Of a stretch of 64,000 nt of DNA, positions 49,884-61,961 are shown in pieces. Source of the stretch: Mya arenaria (lineage: Eukaryota > Mollusca > Bivalvia > Myida > Myidae); NCBI RefSeq assembly GCF_026914265.1, contig NC_069129.1:18771945-18835944 (forward strand), given 5' to 3'. The notes beneath the pieces were generated by a model that ran no database searches, was not told the origin of the DNA, and saw only the letters and a program-made list of their open reading frames with translations. Numbering within the stretch: the first letter of the stretch is position 1; every line of letters starts with the position of its first letter. The position numbers were made by a program, and so were the translations under genes.

Positions 49884-51799
49884 ACAAGGGCCATACATTA
49901 CCAAAACAGTGTATTATTTCTTTACTTTCTATGTTTAGAGAACCTTTCTTTCTATTCTTTGCCTGAAAAAAATAAAGATATAAATTAAAAGCATCCCCAT
50001 TTATCAAAGATCAGCAGTTTAATAGCAATTTTTTAGCAATCTTGGGCATTTGAAGTAGGTTTGTGGGTCTTACACTTGACTAAGTACCATTATGAACCAA
50101 ACATACATAAAAATAACATTTAAAAATTCGTCTTTGATATTTAAAACGTCAAAGTAAAATCATCTTAGTCCATTATACACGTTTTTTATAGAATATGTTT
50201 TTTGAAAGAGGTTGCTTTTCAGATAGGTTGTAGAATACGTTTCATTATACATTTTCAGAAAGGTCGCCCCTGAAATAGGTTCCCATTGAACTTGTTTCGA
50301 AATTAGGTTACTGAGACTGTGTCCTAGTCTACAGTTTCTCTGTTTTTTTCTGCAGACAAACACTGACTCATCTGGTCCTACACATACGCCTCTTGGTTCC
50401 CATATCCAGTCTTCTTTCACCCCGCTGCTGTTGCTAGGCACATGCCTACTGCATTAGCAAATCTGTCAGTAAAAATAAGAGTATCCCGGAAAGGTATATA
50501 GGTGATCTTGCTTTTAGCTTCCTTTAGCTCTTTCCAACTTTCACACAAATGTGGGAAGTTGAGATACAGGGAGCCAATTTTAACAATCTTAGTATTAAAG
50601 GAGGACAAGACGTTGTTATAAAACAAATATCTTAGTCTGTTATACACATTTTTTTATAGAAAATATGTTTTTTGAAAAGGGTTGCTTTCAGATAGGTTGT
50701 AGAATACATTTCATTATACATTTTAAGATAGGTCGCCCCTGAAATAGGTTCCAATTGAACTTATTTCGAAATTAGCTTACTGAGACTGCGTCCTAGTTTA
50801 CAGTAACCGGTACTCTGTTTTCTCTGGAGACAAACACCGATTCTTCTGGGCCCACACAGACGCCTCTCGGTTTCCATATCCGGTCGTCTTTCACCTCGCT
50901 GCTTTTGCTAGGCACATGCCTACTGCGTTAGCAAATCTGTCAATAAAAATAAGAGTATCCCGGGATGGTATATTGTGGTGATCTTGCTTTTAGCCTCCTC
51001 TAGTGCTTTCCAACTTTCACACAAATGTGGAAAGTTGAGATACAGGGTGCCAATTTTAACAATCTTAGTATTAAAGGAGGACAATACATTGTTTTAAAAC
51101 AACTATCTTAGTCTGTTATAAACATTTTTTATAGAATATGTTTTCTGAAAGGGGTTCCCATTGAACTTATTTAGAAATAAGGTTACAGGGACTGCATCCT
51201 AGTTTACAGTTACTCTGCCTTTTCTGCAGACAAACACCGATTCTTCTGGTCCAACACAGACGCCTCTTGGTTCCTGTATCCGGTCGTCTTTTACCTTGCT
51301 ACTGTGTCCTAGTTTACAATTACCGGTACTCTGTTTTCTCGACAAACACTGACTCCTCGGGTCCTACACAGACACCTCTAGGTTCCTGTAGCCTGTTGTC
51401 TTTCAACTCGCTGCTTTTACCGGTCAGATACCTACTGCGTTAGCAAATCAGTTAGTACAAATAAGAGTATCCGGGATGGTATTTAGGTGATCTTGCTTTT
51501 AGCATCCTCTAGCTCTTCCTATTTTTAATTTTAACACAAACAATGGACTGCTATGTTTGGCATATAAAGTGTTTCTGTCAAAGCCAATATAAGGCCTTAT
51601 AATGACAACAAAACACAATATTTACAAATATATATATATATATATATGTAATATTTTCCATATTTTTTTTGACACAAGGTCAAAATACTTGTTTAAATAC
51701 TAACAAAGAATAAATTCATTTAGGTAAATAACTGTATTCTTATCACAATAAATTAAGTATTTCAATGTAACATGATTGAATAATAAACTTCAAAAGGAA

Positions 51800-52396
51800 T
51801 TATAATTCAATAATATTCCAAAAGTTTGCGTAAATCGTGACACGGTCCTCTTTCACCTCCGTGCTCTTGCTGGTCACGATATTGTACATGAAAACTGTGT
51901 AAGCATGCCTGTCTGTAAGGACTAAAGTACCAGGGGATGGTTTAATTATCTTAGTCCTAGATGTTTTGGTTAGAATTGATTTTACAATTTCTTCCTTTGA
52001 ACACCAATCGATGCTTGGAGTCAAACTTACAATTGTTCCAATTGCACGATCCAGCATTGTAAAAAATACGAGTTGGCATTAAATGATTCGCGGTTCTTTG
52101 TCTGCCACCTACAGGTCTTAATTGTATGCAGCGCCACCAAAGATCATATTAATGGTGGCCCAGGATGACATAGCAATAGCTAGCCTAAGCCTAAATTGCT
52201 CATTGTTAGTGCGCCATGTGGTTCCGCCATGACGCAACAGTTCCTGCGTTTTGCTCTTGTTTTGTTCCGTGGTTATGTAAACAGAAATGAAAATTATAAA
52301 GGCATCGGTCCACTTTTCTACCGTCTGGACTTTTTCACTACAGTCTTTTGCCCTTGTTTCAAGACGACCGTCCGCCAAAAAAAAGGGACGAGCCAC
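51800..52396 (-). pseudogene. Propeller-module remnant, second copy
   Basis: Same frames as 48309-48948, with a few substitutions (for example VTIYANF for VTNYVNF). Identical variants recur in the third copy at 55378-55974. Confidence 0.55.
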
Positions 52397-53256
52397 TTAC
52401 GAATTCCGACAACTCAATTGAACCTTTGAGTAGCTGTGTAAGCATGCCTGTCTGTAAGGACTAAAGTGTCACGGGATGGTATAAATATCCGTGTCCTAGA
52501 TGTTTTGGTTTGAAATGATTTTCAAATTTCTTCCTTTGAACACCAATCGATGCTTGGAGTCTCTTTATAATACAAGGTAGTTATAAATCATATAAATGTC
52601 CTTTTCCTCTGCAGCAGAAACAGATCAAAGGCAGATAGCGTTGGAACATCCTTGCCACATGGGAGAATAAAACGTTCAGTCGCTTTTCTCTCTTTCTTTC
52701 CGATCCCTCCCGTCTTGCACATGTTTGTCGGTGATAGAAAGTCTGTATGCATTTTTTGTCCTTTCAGTCAGATCACATTTAAGACGTGATGTATTAAGTT
52801 TCCTGTTCGCAAGGTATCTTTTCAAATAAACGTTGTTGATGTACTGTTTATTACTTTTATATATATGGTAACATCATATACACATATATACCGTGAATAT
52901 TAATTTCGACATAATAAAGTCCACATTGTAAGTATACAGCTAGACTACATTCATTCTCAGACTTAATAAAAAAAAATTATAACCTTCATGAGGCATGATT
53001 TATAAACATGGCACTGAACAGCCCTGGTTTTGAAAGGCCGTATGACTTGTTATGCGAAGACCAGGGTGTGTTACTGATAATTTGTAGGCAGTATTCGGAC
53101 TAAGTAGTAGTGGCTTTATTACACTTTGGACCTCTCTCTTCCTTACAGCAGGTCTGCTGGTCTTCGGAACTTCAGTCTCTGTGATGTCAGTTCTAACATG
53201 CCTCCCAAACTATTGAAGGCACTGCACTGTCAAGACGTGCAGGTTTATACGTAAGC

Positions 53257-53378
53257 CTAAGTCTCTGGATACTGGAACTGGATACTCTTGACCCACTTTC
53301 TCCTCAAATCATTGCCTTTAGGAAAGCGATGGAGGCTTACATTGTCCCTTGCGTGTTACTGCATCCTCCTGCGCAGCA
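53257..53378 (-). pseudogene. THAP zinc-finger remnant, second copy
   Basis: Nearly identical to 49761-49883, but ATTGTCCC replaces ATTGTTCCC, breaking the frame after GGCSNTQG. Confidence 0.75.
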
Positions 53379-53651
53379 ACAAGGGCCATACATTACCAGA
53401 ACAGTGTATTATTTCTTTACTTTCTATGTTTAGAGAACCTTTCTTTCTATTCTTTGCCTGAAAAAAATAAAGATATAAATTAAAAGCATCCCCATTTATC
53501 AAAGATCAGCAGTTTAATAGCAAATTTTTTAGCAATCTTGGGCATTTGAAGTAGGTTTGTGGGTCTTGACTAAGTACCATTATGAACCAAACATACATAA
53601 AAATAACATTTAAATATTCATCTTTGATATTTAAAACGTCAAAGTAAAATC

Positions 53652-55139
53652 AGGTATCTTTTACTGTTAGCATACTTGATCCTAATCCTTTCGTACCACA
53701 TTGACACATGAAAGTTGACTTGAGGCATTTTACCCATGTCAACATATTGGAAGTCCAAGTTATAATCCCTTAAAATAGTTATTATACTAAAACGAGAGCT
53801 TGAAGTGCTATCCAGAAACAGAAATAGTTGAAATTGTCACAGTCAACAGTTTCATGGTTTACTTTACGGAAAAAATTAAGGCTGTATAGATTCCAATGGT
53901 CAGACCGTAAGCGTGTATATAATAAAACGTTGACCACAAGATTTACGTCCCACGAGGAATACTCTCCTTCAATGGAGGTGACATAAACAATATTTGTAGC
54001 TGACTTATTCCTATAAAGTTTAAGCTTAAGAAGTGAATATTTAGTGGATATTACATACCAGCCATGGCACTGAACTGCTGCTTCACTTGGCAGACACGAT
54101 CACCGGAGGGGAAGCAGATATACCGGTCTGCAAGAGCAGAAAGCACCTGTCCAACCTGGTGGCAAACTCTGCTTACTGTGGGCTGGCTCAGGTTGACAGT
54201 GTCACCGACAGTCAACAGTCAAAGCTCCTGTTGCTAATAACCGCAGGTAGCTTTAAACACACAACACCAAAGGTATTGCGAAACATCTGCCTGTGTCCCG
54301 GGCATAAATTAACAATAAAGATAGCGAGCAAAGATCTCCTCTTCCCTTAGGTCCTCCAGAAGGTTACTCCTATCGCAAAAAACATGAGGACGTGGCACTT
54401 GCCTCAGATACATGCGATCTCTAACGATAGCAACCCAACCAATTGTAGTGATGTTCTTCATTGAAAGAAATGATATGAGTAGATAACATCAGCATATTTA
54501 AATCATATCTGTAAAGAAAGGAATGGAACATTAAAAGTATATTTTTTTATAAAAAAAATAAGTTACTCCCAGACTTATTTATGGATGGGTTTTAAGACAA
54601 TCTGGACCCCGATTTAATTCCAGGCCTGGGTGTATGTGACTAGTCTGGTGGCCATTAACAATACACAGGTGACAGCATGACATAATTACTCCTAAGTAAA
54701 AAATTTAATACATAATAATAAAACACACAGAGTAGTATAAATATCATAATTTTTATTGATGATGATTTATATATCTTTATTCATAAGACTATAACATAGT
54801 TATACTGTACCTGGTAATGTACATACAGATTCCTCATTATAGATTATGACTGTCCGATAGTAAAACAGACTTATGTATTATTTGTGTTAATTTTCAAAAC
54901 AAATGTTTTAGAATAGATGAGAATTATTTGTTGTTAATAATACTCCAATAAGAATAGTAACCGCAGTTTTTTCTAAACCATCTACCCCACCCACCAGAAC
55001 TAACTGTCCAGGTAAACTGTCATTGATTTATAGCTCATGACATTCAAATTATATCACAATTATATAATATAAACTCATTAAAATGACAAATCTAATAAAA
55101 AATAAATAAATAATAACAAACCTGGAACGATAATAAGTC
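53652..55139. other. Unique AT-rich spacer between duplication copies 2 and 3
   Basis: Apart from the transposase remnant at 54066-54415, I see no gene or named repeat. A simple AT-rich tract fills 54540-55130. Confidence 0.55.
54066..54415 (-). pseudogene. HARBI1-like (PIF/Harbinger) transposase remnant
   Basis: The minus strand carries pieces such as YLRQVPRPHVFCDRSNLLED, GDTVNLSQPTVSRVCHQVGQ and RYICFPSGDR...QQFSAMAG. This is the helix-turn-helix and pre-catalytic region of HARBI1-type transposases. Stops and frame changes separate the pieces, and the DDE catalytic part is not present. Confidence 0.82.
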
Positions 55140-56039
55140 AAAGTGTTTCTGTCAAAGCCAATATAAGGCCTTATAATGACAACAAAACACAATATTTACA
55201 AATATATATATATATATATATATATGTAATATTTTCCATATTTTTTTTGACACAAGGTCAAAATACTTGTTTCAATACTAACAAAGAATAAATTCATTTA
55301 GGTAAATAACTGTATTCTTATCACAATAAATTAAGTATTTCAATGTAACATGATTGAATAATAAACTTCAAAAGGAATTATAATTCAATAATATTCCAAA
55401 AGTTTGCGTAAATCGTGACACGGTCCTCTTTCATCTCTGTGCTCTTGCTGGTCACGATATTGTACATGAAAACTGTGTAAGCATGCCTGTCTGTAAGGAC
55501 TAAAGTACCAGGGGATGGTTTAATTATCTTAGTCCTAGATGTTTTGGTTAGAATTGATTTTACAATTTCTTCCTTTGAACACCAATCGATGCTTGGAGTC
55601 AAACTTACAATTGTTCCAATTGCACGATCCAGCATTGTAAAAAATACGAGTTGGCATTAAATGATTCGCGGTTCTTTGTCTGCCACCTACAGGTCTTAAT
55701 TGTATGCAGCGCCACCAAAGATCATATTAATGGTGGCCCAGGATGACATAGCAATAGCTAGCCTAAGCCTAAATTGCTCATTGTTAGTGCGCCATGTGGT
55801 TCCGCCATGACGCAACAGTTCCTGCGTTTTGCCCTTGTTTTGTTCCGTGGTTATGTAAACAGAAATGAAAATTATAAAGGCATCGGTCCACTTTTCTACC
55901 GTCTGGACTTTTTCACTACAGTCTTTTGCCCTTGTTTCAAGACGACCGTCCGCCAAAAAAAAGGGACGAGCCACTTACGAATTCCGACAACTCAATTGAA
56001 CCTTTGAGTAGCTGTGTAAGCATGCCTGTCTGTAAGGAC
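55140..56039. repeat. Third, partial copy of the duplicated block
   Basis: Homologous to 51568-52460. It starts at AAAGTGTTTCTGTC and ends at GTCTGTAAGGAC. It shares copy-2 variants such as TTGTTCCGTGGTTA and AAATCGTGACACGG, so it derives from copy 2 or its parent. The internal (TA)n tract lengthens from copy 1 to copy 3. Confidence 0.92.
55378..55974 (-). pseudogene. Propeller-module remnant, third copy
   Basis: Same frames as 51800-52396 with one visible protein change (STEMKEDRV for STEVKEDRV). Confidence 0.5.
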
Positions 56040-56151
56040 GCAGGCCAGTTTGAATTTGGTATCCTTGTACTTTGTACTGACAGATGAAGTGTTCAGCTGT
56101 GTTTTGGGAATCTTAATTAGCACTATTATTTGTCAATGTCCTGTGTAGTAA

Positions 56152-56477
56152 GGCCAAAAAAAAATTGTTTAGGGTAACCTTCCCAAAATTTCTAGGTAGG
56201 GTAGGTCGGGATTTTTTATTTTTTTTTCAAAATCTGTCGTAAGTTCAGTGTGTTTTCTTGCACATGGCAGTCTTTCCTACATTACTGTCATTGCCTGACT
56301 TTGTTTTATCATATAAACAATAATTCTGATTAAAATCTGCATTTATCCGCCCTTCGTAACTCTCTTTTCGCTAACAAATATTTTTTTTGCTCAGAAACGG
56401 AAAAAAAATAGTTAGGGTCGGCGCATTTTTATAGGTAGGGTCGGGTTACCCGAAACAGACATTTTTTGTTTTAGGCC
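56152..56477. mobile_element. Harbinger-type MITE, copy 2
   Basis: Ends GGCCAAAAAAAAA and TTTTAGGCC flanked by TAA (56149-56151, 56478-56480). Internal GGTAGGGTCGGGTTACCCG is the reverse complement of the copy-1 subterminal region, so it is inserted in the opposite orientation to 35215-35532. Confidence 0.82.
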
Positions 56478-56493
56478 TAAATGGAAAGTTTGA

Positions 56494-56810
56494 TCATAAT
56501 ACAAGATGCAGGAATATCGGTGGTTCACGTTTCTTGGCTGTACATTTCTTTACCAGAATGTTTAAATATAATAGTGGTATATTGTCCACTGGTTGATGGA
56601 TATTTGTTTTGTAATACTGACCTGTAACATGCTGGCACAACTCTTCTGCCATCAGCTGCAAGTATCCATATACCCAAAGCACATACTGACTGTAGGCAGC
56701 ATGCTGCATAGACCTGTTGATAATCTCTTCTGAAGAGGCATGTTCCACAAAGACATCTACACGAAATGTCTGCTGAAGTCTCCAAGCAAAGGCATCCGTC
56801 ACAACTAAGC
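56494..56810 (-). CDS. Unrecognised frame next to the YqaJ remnant
   Basis: The minus frame from 56802 includes VTDAFAWRLQQTFRVDVFV and MQHAAYSQYVLWVYGYLQLM. The composition is protein-like (helical, balanced), with an acceptor-like CAG before it, but I do not recognise the family. It may be part of the transposon gene set to its right. It is probably broken. Confidence 0.3.
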
Positions 56811-57189
56811 TTATCTCCTGTTAAAGATATAAACTATTTTCCAGTTGTTTAACTTCATCAAAATACAGTACATGAAATGGCTTCTTTAAGTTTTGGGGAT
56901 TGTTTAGCAATAACACCAGCATCACCGACTCTTTTGACGAGATGACTGGCAAATTGAGGGCAAAAATAGTTTTTGACAAATCTTGATACACCTAACTCAA
57001 GAGACATTGATGTAATTCATTTTCCATTGCTTGGTAAACAAAACAATAATATTGCATTTTCAATAAACTGCCTTCAAATGAAAATAATGTAATGTATTGT
57101 ACAAGTGATGGCAATTCTGATTTCAATGAGTGATAACAAAGTGATTACATTGTGACATGGTTTGCAAGAGTGCATTTATGATTATTTCA

Positions 57190-57770
57190 AATTCTGTTCA
57201 CCTCGCATAAGTCTCCATGACTCGGCCAAAATGATTCACTGAATGAAATGTTCTGTACAGAAAGATCTACACATGTCCAAACTACAAAATTACACCCTGT
57301 CTTTAGATTCCCATCTGCCCTTGGACCTGATAGAAATACTTGTGCTTTTCCTTGAGTACTACCTTGCCATTCTCTAACTAATATAAACAATCCTTGCCTA
57401 TACAGCATTCTTCAGGGGTTTGCATTCTCCATTTCTTAGAGGCAGGGCACTTAATTTCCACCAGACCAACACTTTTTGTACAATGCGAACAAAACACAAG
57501 TTGATCTGGACTGGTTCCAAGGTAGGGTCTGTCAGCACATGCAACAAGACCACTGTCTTTAACTGAAAGTCCCCTGTGGTCTTTGCATTGCCTTTGTGTA
57601 CATTCTCTTAGCAGCCTTTTCATGTTTCATTCCATACTCTGTGTATTTACTGGTGAAAATAGCATAAAACATCTGGCGAAGAAGTCCATCAGGTTCGGTT
57701 GTTTCTTTCCTACGACAGATGCTGCCAAAGTTTTAAATTGTAGTGCATTCTTTTCTGGCCCATTGCCATT
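57190..57770 (-). pseudogene. YqaJ-type nuclease remnant of a DNA transposon
   Basis: The frame 57623-57378 has PYLGTSPDQLV and GLVEIKCPASKKW. After a frame shift near 57400, the frame 57408-57187 has CNFVVWTCVDLSVQNISFSE. The order LG-SPD ... EIKCP ... FVVWT ... FW is the YqaJ (lambda-exonuclease-like) fold, with D and E-x-K catalytic residues visible. In animals such proteins are found in DNA transposons related to ISL2EU/PIF-Harbinger; that link is from memory. The frame shift makes this copy non-functional. Confidence 0.82.
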
Positions 57771-57835
57771 TTCCATTTTTCTGACCTCTTGTTAAAATTT
57801 CAGTTTATTGAATATGTTCATCGCTTTGTGTTAAA

Positions 57836-58740
57836 GTGTTAAAATGATCTGAAAACACTTTCTTACAGGTTCTGTCTCTCAAGCTCACACTGTTATGGTA
57901 ATTGAAGGGCACTGACTGTAATACAGGGTGATGTGGTTCATTTTCTGTTGTTTTGTTTTTTAACCAGCCTACATTCAACTTTGAATCAACCAGTTTCTGC
58001 TTAAACCTGACAGTGTTGACAGTACATCCATTGATGAGTTAAGTTGAGCCAAGTAACCCATGCCGTGAAAATTGAACTGTATGTTGAAGCTGCTATTCCA
58101 AAACGGAGGGCACAGTCAACAGTTTGTACATAAAGTTTCAGCTTTACTAGGGTGAAGAACATCTCTTCTTCTAGAATTTTTGACCGGGGTTTTCCTGTTT
58201 TCTTTTGTTTGTCTCTGCGTAATGCTTAAACAAACTTGGGTTAACCCAAACCATATGATTTTTTTAGGTCTTTGCTTGCATTCTGATTTCTTATGCCTTC
58301 CACAATGCCAAAATGTTGATAATGACCATCGCTTTGCCTAAAAGTGTTAAAATGATCTGAAAACACTTTCTTACAGGTTCTGTCTCTCAAGTTTACACTA
58401 TTATGGTGATTGAAGGGCACTGACTGTAATACAGGGTGATGTGGTTCATTTTCTGTTGTTTTGTTTTTTAACCAGCCTACATTCAACTTTGAATCAACCA
58501 GTTTCTGCTTAAACCTGACAGTGTTAACAGTACATCCATTGATGAGTTAAGTTGAGCCAAGTAACCCATGCCGTGAAAATTGAACTGTATGTTGAAGCAG
58601 CTATTCCAAAACGGAAGGCACAGTCAACAGTTTGTACATAAAGATTCAGCTTTACTAGGGTGAAGAACATCTCTTCTTCTAGAGTTGTTGACCGGGGTTT
58701 TCCTGTTTTCTTTTGTTTGTCTCTGCGTAATGCTTAAACA
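57836..58740. repeat. 508-bp tandem duplication within the transposon region
   Basis: GTGTTAAAATGATCTG occurs at 57836 and 58344, and the copies remain similar up to TAATGCTTAAACAAAC (near 58230 and 58735). The duplicated DNA includes part of the transposase remnant. Confidence 0.88.
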
Positions 58741-59104
58741 AACAAGTTCTTTCACCAGTGGGATACTTCATGTATTGAGCTTTAGGTTCTAGATATGTAA
58801 AAAGAGCCTCAAAAACATCATCTTTGAGTCTTGTATAATACTGGAATAGTTTTTCCTTTTTTTTCAGTTCATATACTTTCAGTACATGACCTGAACATTT
58901 CGATTTGTCCAATTCATCTCTATCTTCCTGAAGATTTTCTTTCTCCTTAAGAATATGAAAGAGGTCTGTATTTGCTTGAAGAATTTCAAGTGAAGAGATA
59001 TCAGTCATAGTTGTAACATATTCATGTCCAGCCAGGTATACTGCCTGATTATACACAAATAAACAACAGTTTAATATTACGAATAAATCAAGTTGTAAAC
59101 ACAA
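58560..59104 (-). pseudogene. HTH/DDE-type transposase N-terminal remnant
   Basis: Minus frame 59104-58760 ends ...YYTRLKDDVFEALFTYLEPK. A shift near 58750 leads into a second frame with KTGKPRSTTLEEEMFFTLV and CAFRFGIAASTYSSIFTAWV. This is the helix-turn-helix region that precedes the DDE_Tnp_4 catalytic domain in ISL2EU/Harbinger-type transposases. The catalytic domain is missing or beyond recognition. Confidence 0.78.
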
Positions 59105-59384
59105 AACTGACCCTAAGGTCTTGTTTATCGCTAAAACACCAATGTAAACAATGCAGAAGAATGGCTTAATATTCCCTGACCACCAAATCTCACCGTATCA
59201 TGTTATTTGATAATTAGGAAATCATGAATAAGAACGTCATTGTGTCATCACTGGAGAACGGTATAAAAGTAATCCAGTGTCCATTAATTGAGTTAAGTAC
59301 ATGAATTTTGTTCACAGACACTTTACGAACTGAAACATTGTAGAGTTTCTTTTTTGAGAATATGAGATCCTAAGACTTCCTAGG

Positions 59385-59590
59385 TGACAACTTGCGTTTC
59401 CGTGGTGCAGTTAGCATGCTGAAGTTGTTCCAGGAACAGGGTTTGGATGTAGGAGCATGCGTTTTCGTTCTGGTTTGGTCTTCTAGTCCATATAGCAAGG
59501 CCCCAATGTGGTTGCAGCATTCATCTTCACTTGTAGCACCCTCACTCCAATTCCCGTCCTATACACTATGCCGTTCAATCGTATATTTAC
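59385..59590 (-). pseudogene. SWIM-type zinc-finger remnant
   Basis: The minus strand encodes ECCNHIGALLYGLED and, about 20 residues on, TSKPCSWNNFSMLTAPRKRK before a stop. In transposon-linked YqaJ proteins a SWIM finger followed by PC-W-N...PRKRK precedes the nuclease domain. Here the nuclease part is 1.6 kb away (57190-57770), with the transposase remnant between. Confidence 0.75.
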
Positions 59591-59949
59591 AAAGTCAAAA
59601 CTACCATGTCTGATGAAACAAAAGTTATTGTTAGCAATTATTTGTTTATTAATTGTCAATTAATTTTGTTCTGTTACAGAGAGCAATGCTGACTCTCAGA
59701 TCTTAACCTGGCAGACTACCTAAACTTGGTCCGTAGACCTGAAGATTTAAACCAAATTACATTATATCAGATTTTAACTACTTTGCAGAATATAACCCAC
59801 AATCATAACCAAAAACAGACTCAGACTCTCGCTGTAAACTTACTAACTATCAAGCTCCGGATAAGTGTTTTATTCTTCCCAATTGACTCCAATTGCCATT
59901 GACCATTCAGAACTGTTTAATTATCCCCCTAAATAGTTTACCCCTCTAC

Positions 59950-60180
59950 AGGCAGAAAACAGATCAGTGGTGGATTTCCACGCTTACAATGTTGATAGCG
60001 TAGGATCATCTTTGCCACATGGGAGAAATCTAACCGTTCGGGCGCTCTTCTCTCCCCTTCTTTGCATTTGTTGGTGATAGAAAGTCTTTATGCACCTTTT
60101 ATCATTTCAATCAGATAACATTTAAAATCGAAAGTTTCCCGTTCGCAAACTATCTTATCAAATCAACAACCTTTAACAGT
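59950..60180. repeat. Diverged fourth relative of the duplicated block
   Basis: It shares CAGAAAACAGATCA, CACATGGGAGAA, GGTGATAGAAAGTCT and CCGTTCGCAA in the same order with 49105-49320 and 52610-52830. It is clearly more diverged. It may be an older copy of the THAP-associated element. Confidence 0.75.
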
Positions 60181-60690
60181 GTCAAATCAGTATTATTCAT
60201 ACACATCCCTGTGATTTCATTGCCTATGTCAGCCATCTTGCAAAAATGTATTCCCCGGACGTAGAAAATGGAGTAGCAGCCTTTAGAAATCAGTGGAAGT
60301 AAACAAGTTATTGAAAAGGACAATAAAATTTAATGTTGAATACTTGCTGGCTAAATAATATTACGGACTAACACAGACTTACTTTCAGTTTTAAAAGCGT
60401 TTTATTGTTGTTCATTAATACATGTAAGTATCATATAATTTATTTCATGCTTGTGAATGTATAGTTGACATGTTGTTTTTCAAATTCAACTTGTATTTGT
60501 TATTGTTATTGAATACATTGAATTGTTGAATACTGTATGGATTGTTCAGAACTGTTAAATTTAACAACATCATTGACATCATTGTTGTTTACTTTAATAT
60601 CTTTACTGCTCTGGAAGTTTAATGAATACACAGTCAAGTTTTGTGACACCTGTTTCAGTTGTATGTTTTATTTAAATATATTATATATAT

Positions 60691-61074
60691 CAGTGTTCGA
60701 CACTATCGGTGTCCAGGGATGCCGAGGGCACCAAATTTCATAGAGGGACACCAGAACCTTCAAGTCAGGTGTCCCGGCAGGACACCATGATTTTTAGACA
60801 GAAAATTAGACAGGAACCAATATAATATGTTAATTTCAAGGAGACGTTTTCAGAACTGTAAGACAAAAAGCTAAACTAAAGAATTGAAGAGCTTTTGTTC
60901 ACCACTCTATATGTGAAATTCTTGGTAAAACAGGCAAAGACTACTTAAACACATTATAAATGAAACCAGGCAATCTGACAATTTTTTAAGGGTCACCTGA
61001 CTTCAGGAAGGGACACTTGATTTCAAGTCTTGGTGTCCATTCAGGATCCATGGGAAATAAAGTGTCAACCACTG
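60691..61074. mobile_element. hAT-type MITE with CAGTG/CACTG ends
   Basis: The ends CAGTGTTCGACACT and AGTGTCAACCACTG are inverted repeats inserted in a TATATA tract. The target duplication is therefore ambiguous. Internal GGTGTCC/GGACACC pairs could form hairpins. Confidence 0.75.
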
Positions 61075-61176
61075 TATATACATCATCTTATATATATATA
61101 GTTCATGTTTCATAACGATGTTGTTTAACACTTTGTTAACTTTACCTAAGTTCTGAACAATCAGCCAAATGTTTGC

Positions 61177-61308
61177 CATAATTATTAGAGGGCTCAGCAC
61201 GGGACAGACATAATTATTAGAGGGCTCAGCACGGGACAGACATAATTATTAGAGGGCTCAGCACGGGACAGACATAATTATTAGAGGGCTCAGCACGGGA
61301 CAGACATA
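61177..61308. repeat. 32-bp tandem repeat, four copies
   Basis: Identical units containing ATTATTAGAGGGCTCAGCAC repeat at 32-bp steps. Confidence 0.95.
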
Positions 61309-61961
61309 TTTCCTTTTTATTTATAAACAGAGGTTTGTTCCTTGAAGTGCTGACCCCTCATTTCGTTGTTGTTGTTGTTGTTCTAATTAATTATGTTTAT
61401 ATTATGTTGAATAAATATTTGATGTGAATGATATTTGTTGTTCAAAACCAAAAGGGCATGAAAATAATAAGGGCTGTATAAAGAACTCCACAGCGTTTAA
61501 GCTTTGTTATTATGGGAATATTTTTCAGTTGTGTTAGGATAAACCCTTGGAAGGGACACCACCAGTTGAAATGAAGTCAGTCCCTTCCTGAAGTCAGGAG
61601 TTGCATCAATAAATTGTCCATAGCAGAAGCGGGATCATGCTTTGCACTTTTCGGTTTGTTTACCAGACCTTATTTGATTGGTAATTCAAGGACGCTTGGG
61701 CCTAAGGTTCTCAATCTTGTGTGGGAGGTTGATCGTGACCAGCTGATGACCCCTATTGATTTTAAGGTCAAAGGTCACAATTGTTGTGACCAGGAACACA
61801 AAAAACTTTTCCAATTGAAAGCTAGAGTATGCTTGGTCTTACGATCCTAAAACTTGGTAGGGAGGTTAGTCATGACCAGATGATCCCTATTTAGTGGTTG
61901 AGGTGACCTCAAAAAGCTTGTCCCATTGAAAATTAAAGTATGCTTAGGTCTACCATCTTAA

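Larger units (their letters stand above)
46565..50158. repeat. 3.6-kb tandem duplication, first copy
   Basis: Head-to-tail with 50159-53651. TAGTCCATTATACACG begins at 46571 here and at 50165 in the second copy. This copy has about 118 bp (about 47945-48062) absent from copy 2. It also lacks about 30 bp near 46944 that copy 2 has. Identity is very high by eye. Confidence 0.93.
50159..53651. repeat. 3.6-kb tandem duplication, second copy
   Basis: It starts directly after the first copy and ends where AAGTAAAATC is followed by new sequence (AGGTATC). It contains the same propeller modules (50341-51500), the 51800-52396 frames and the THAP remnant. It is shorter than copy 1 by the 118-bp segment noted there. 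Confidence 0.93.
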
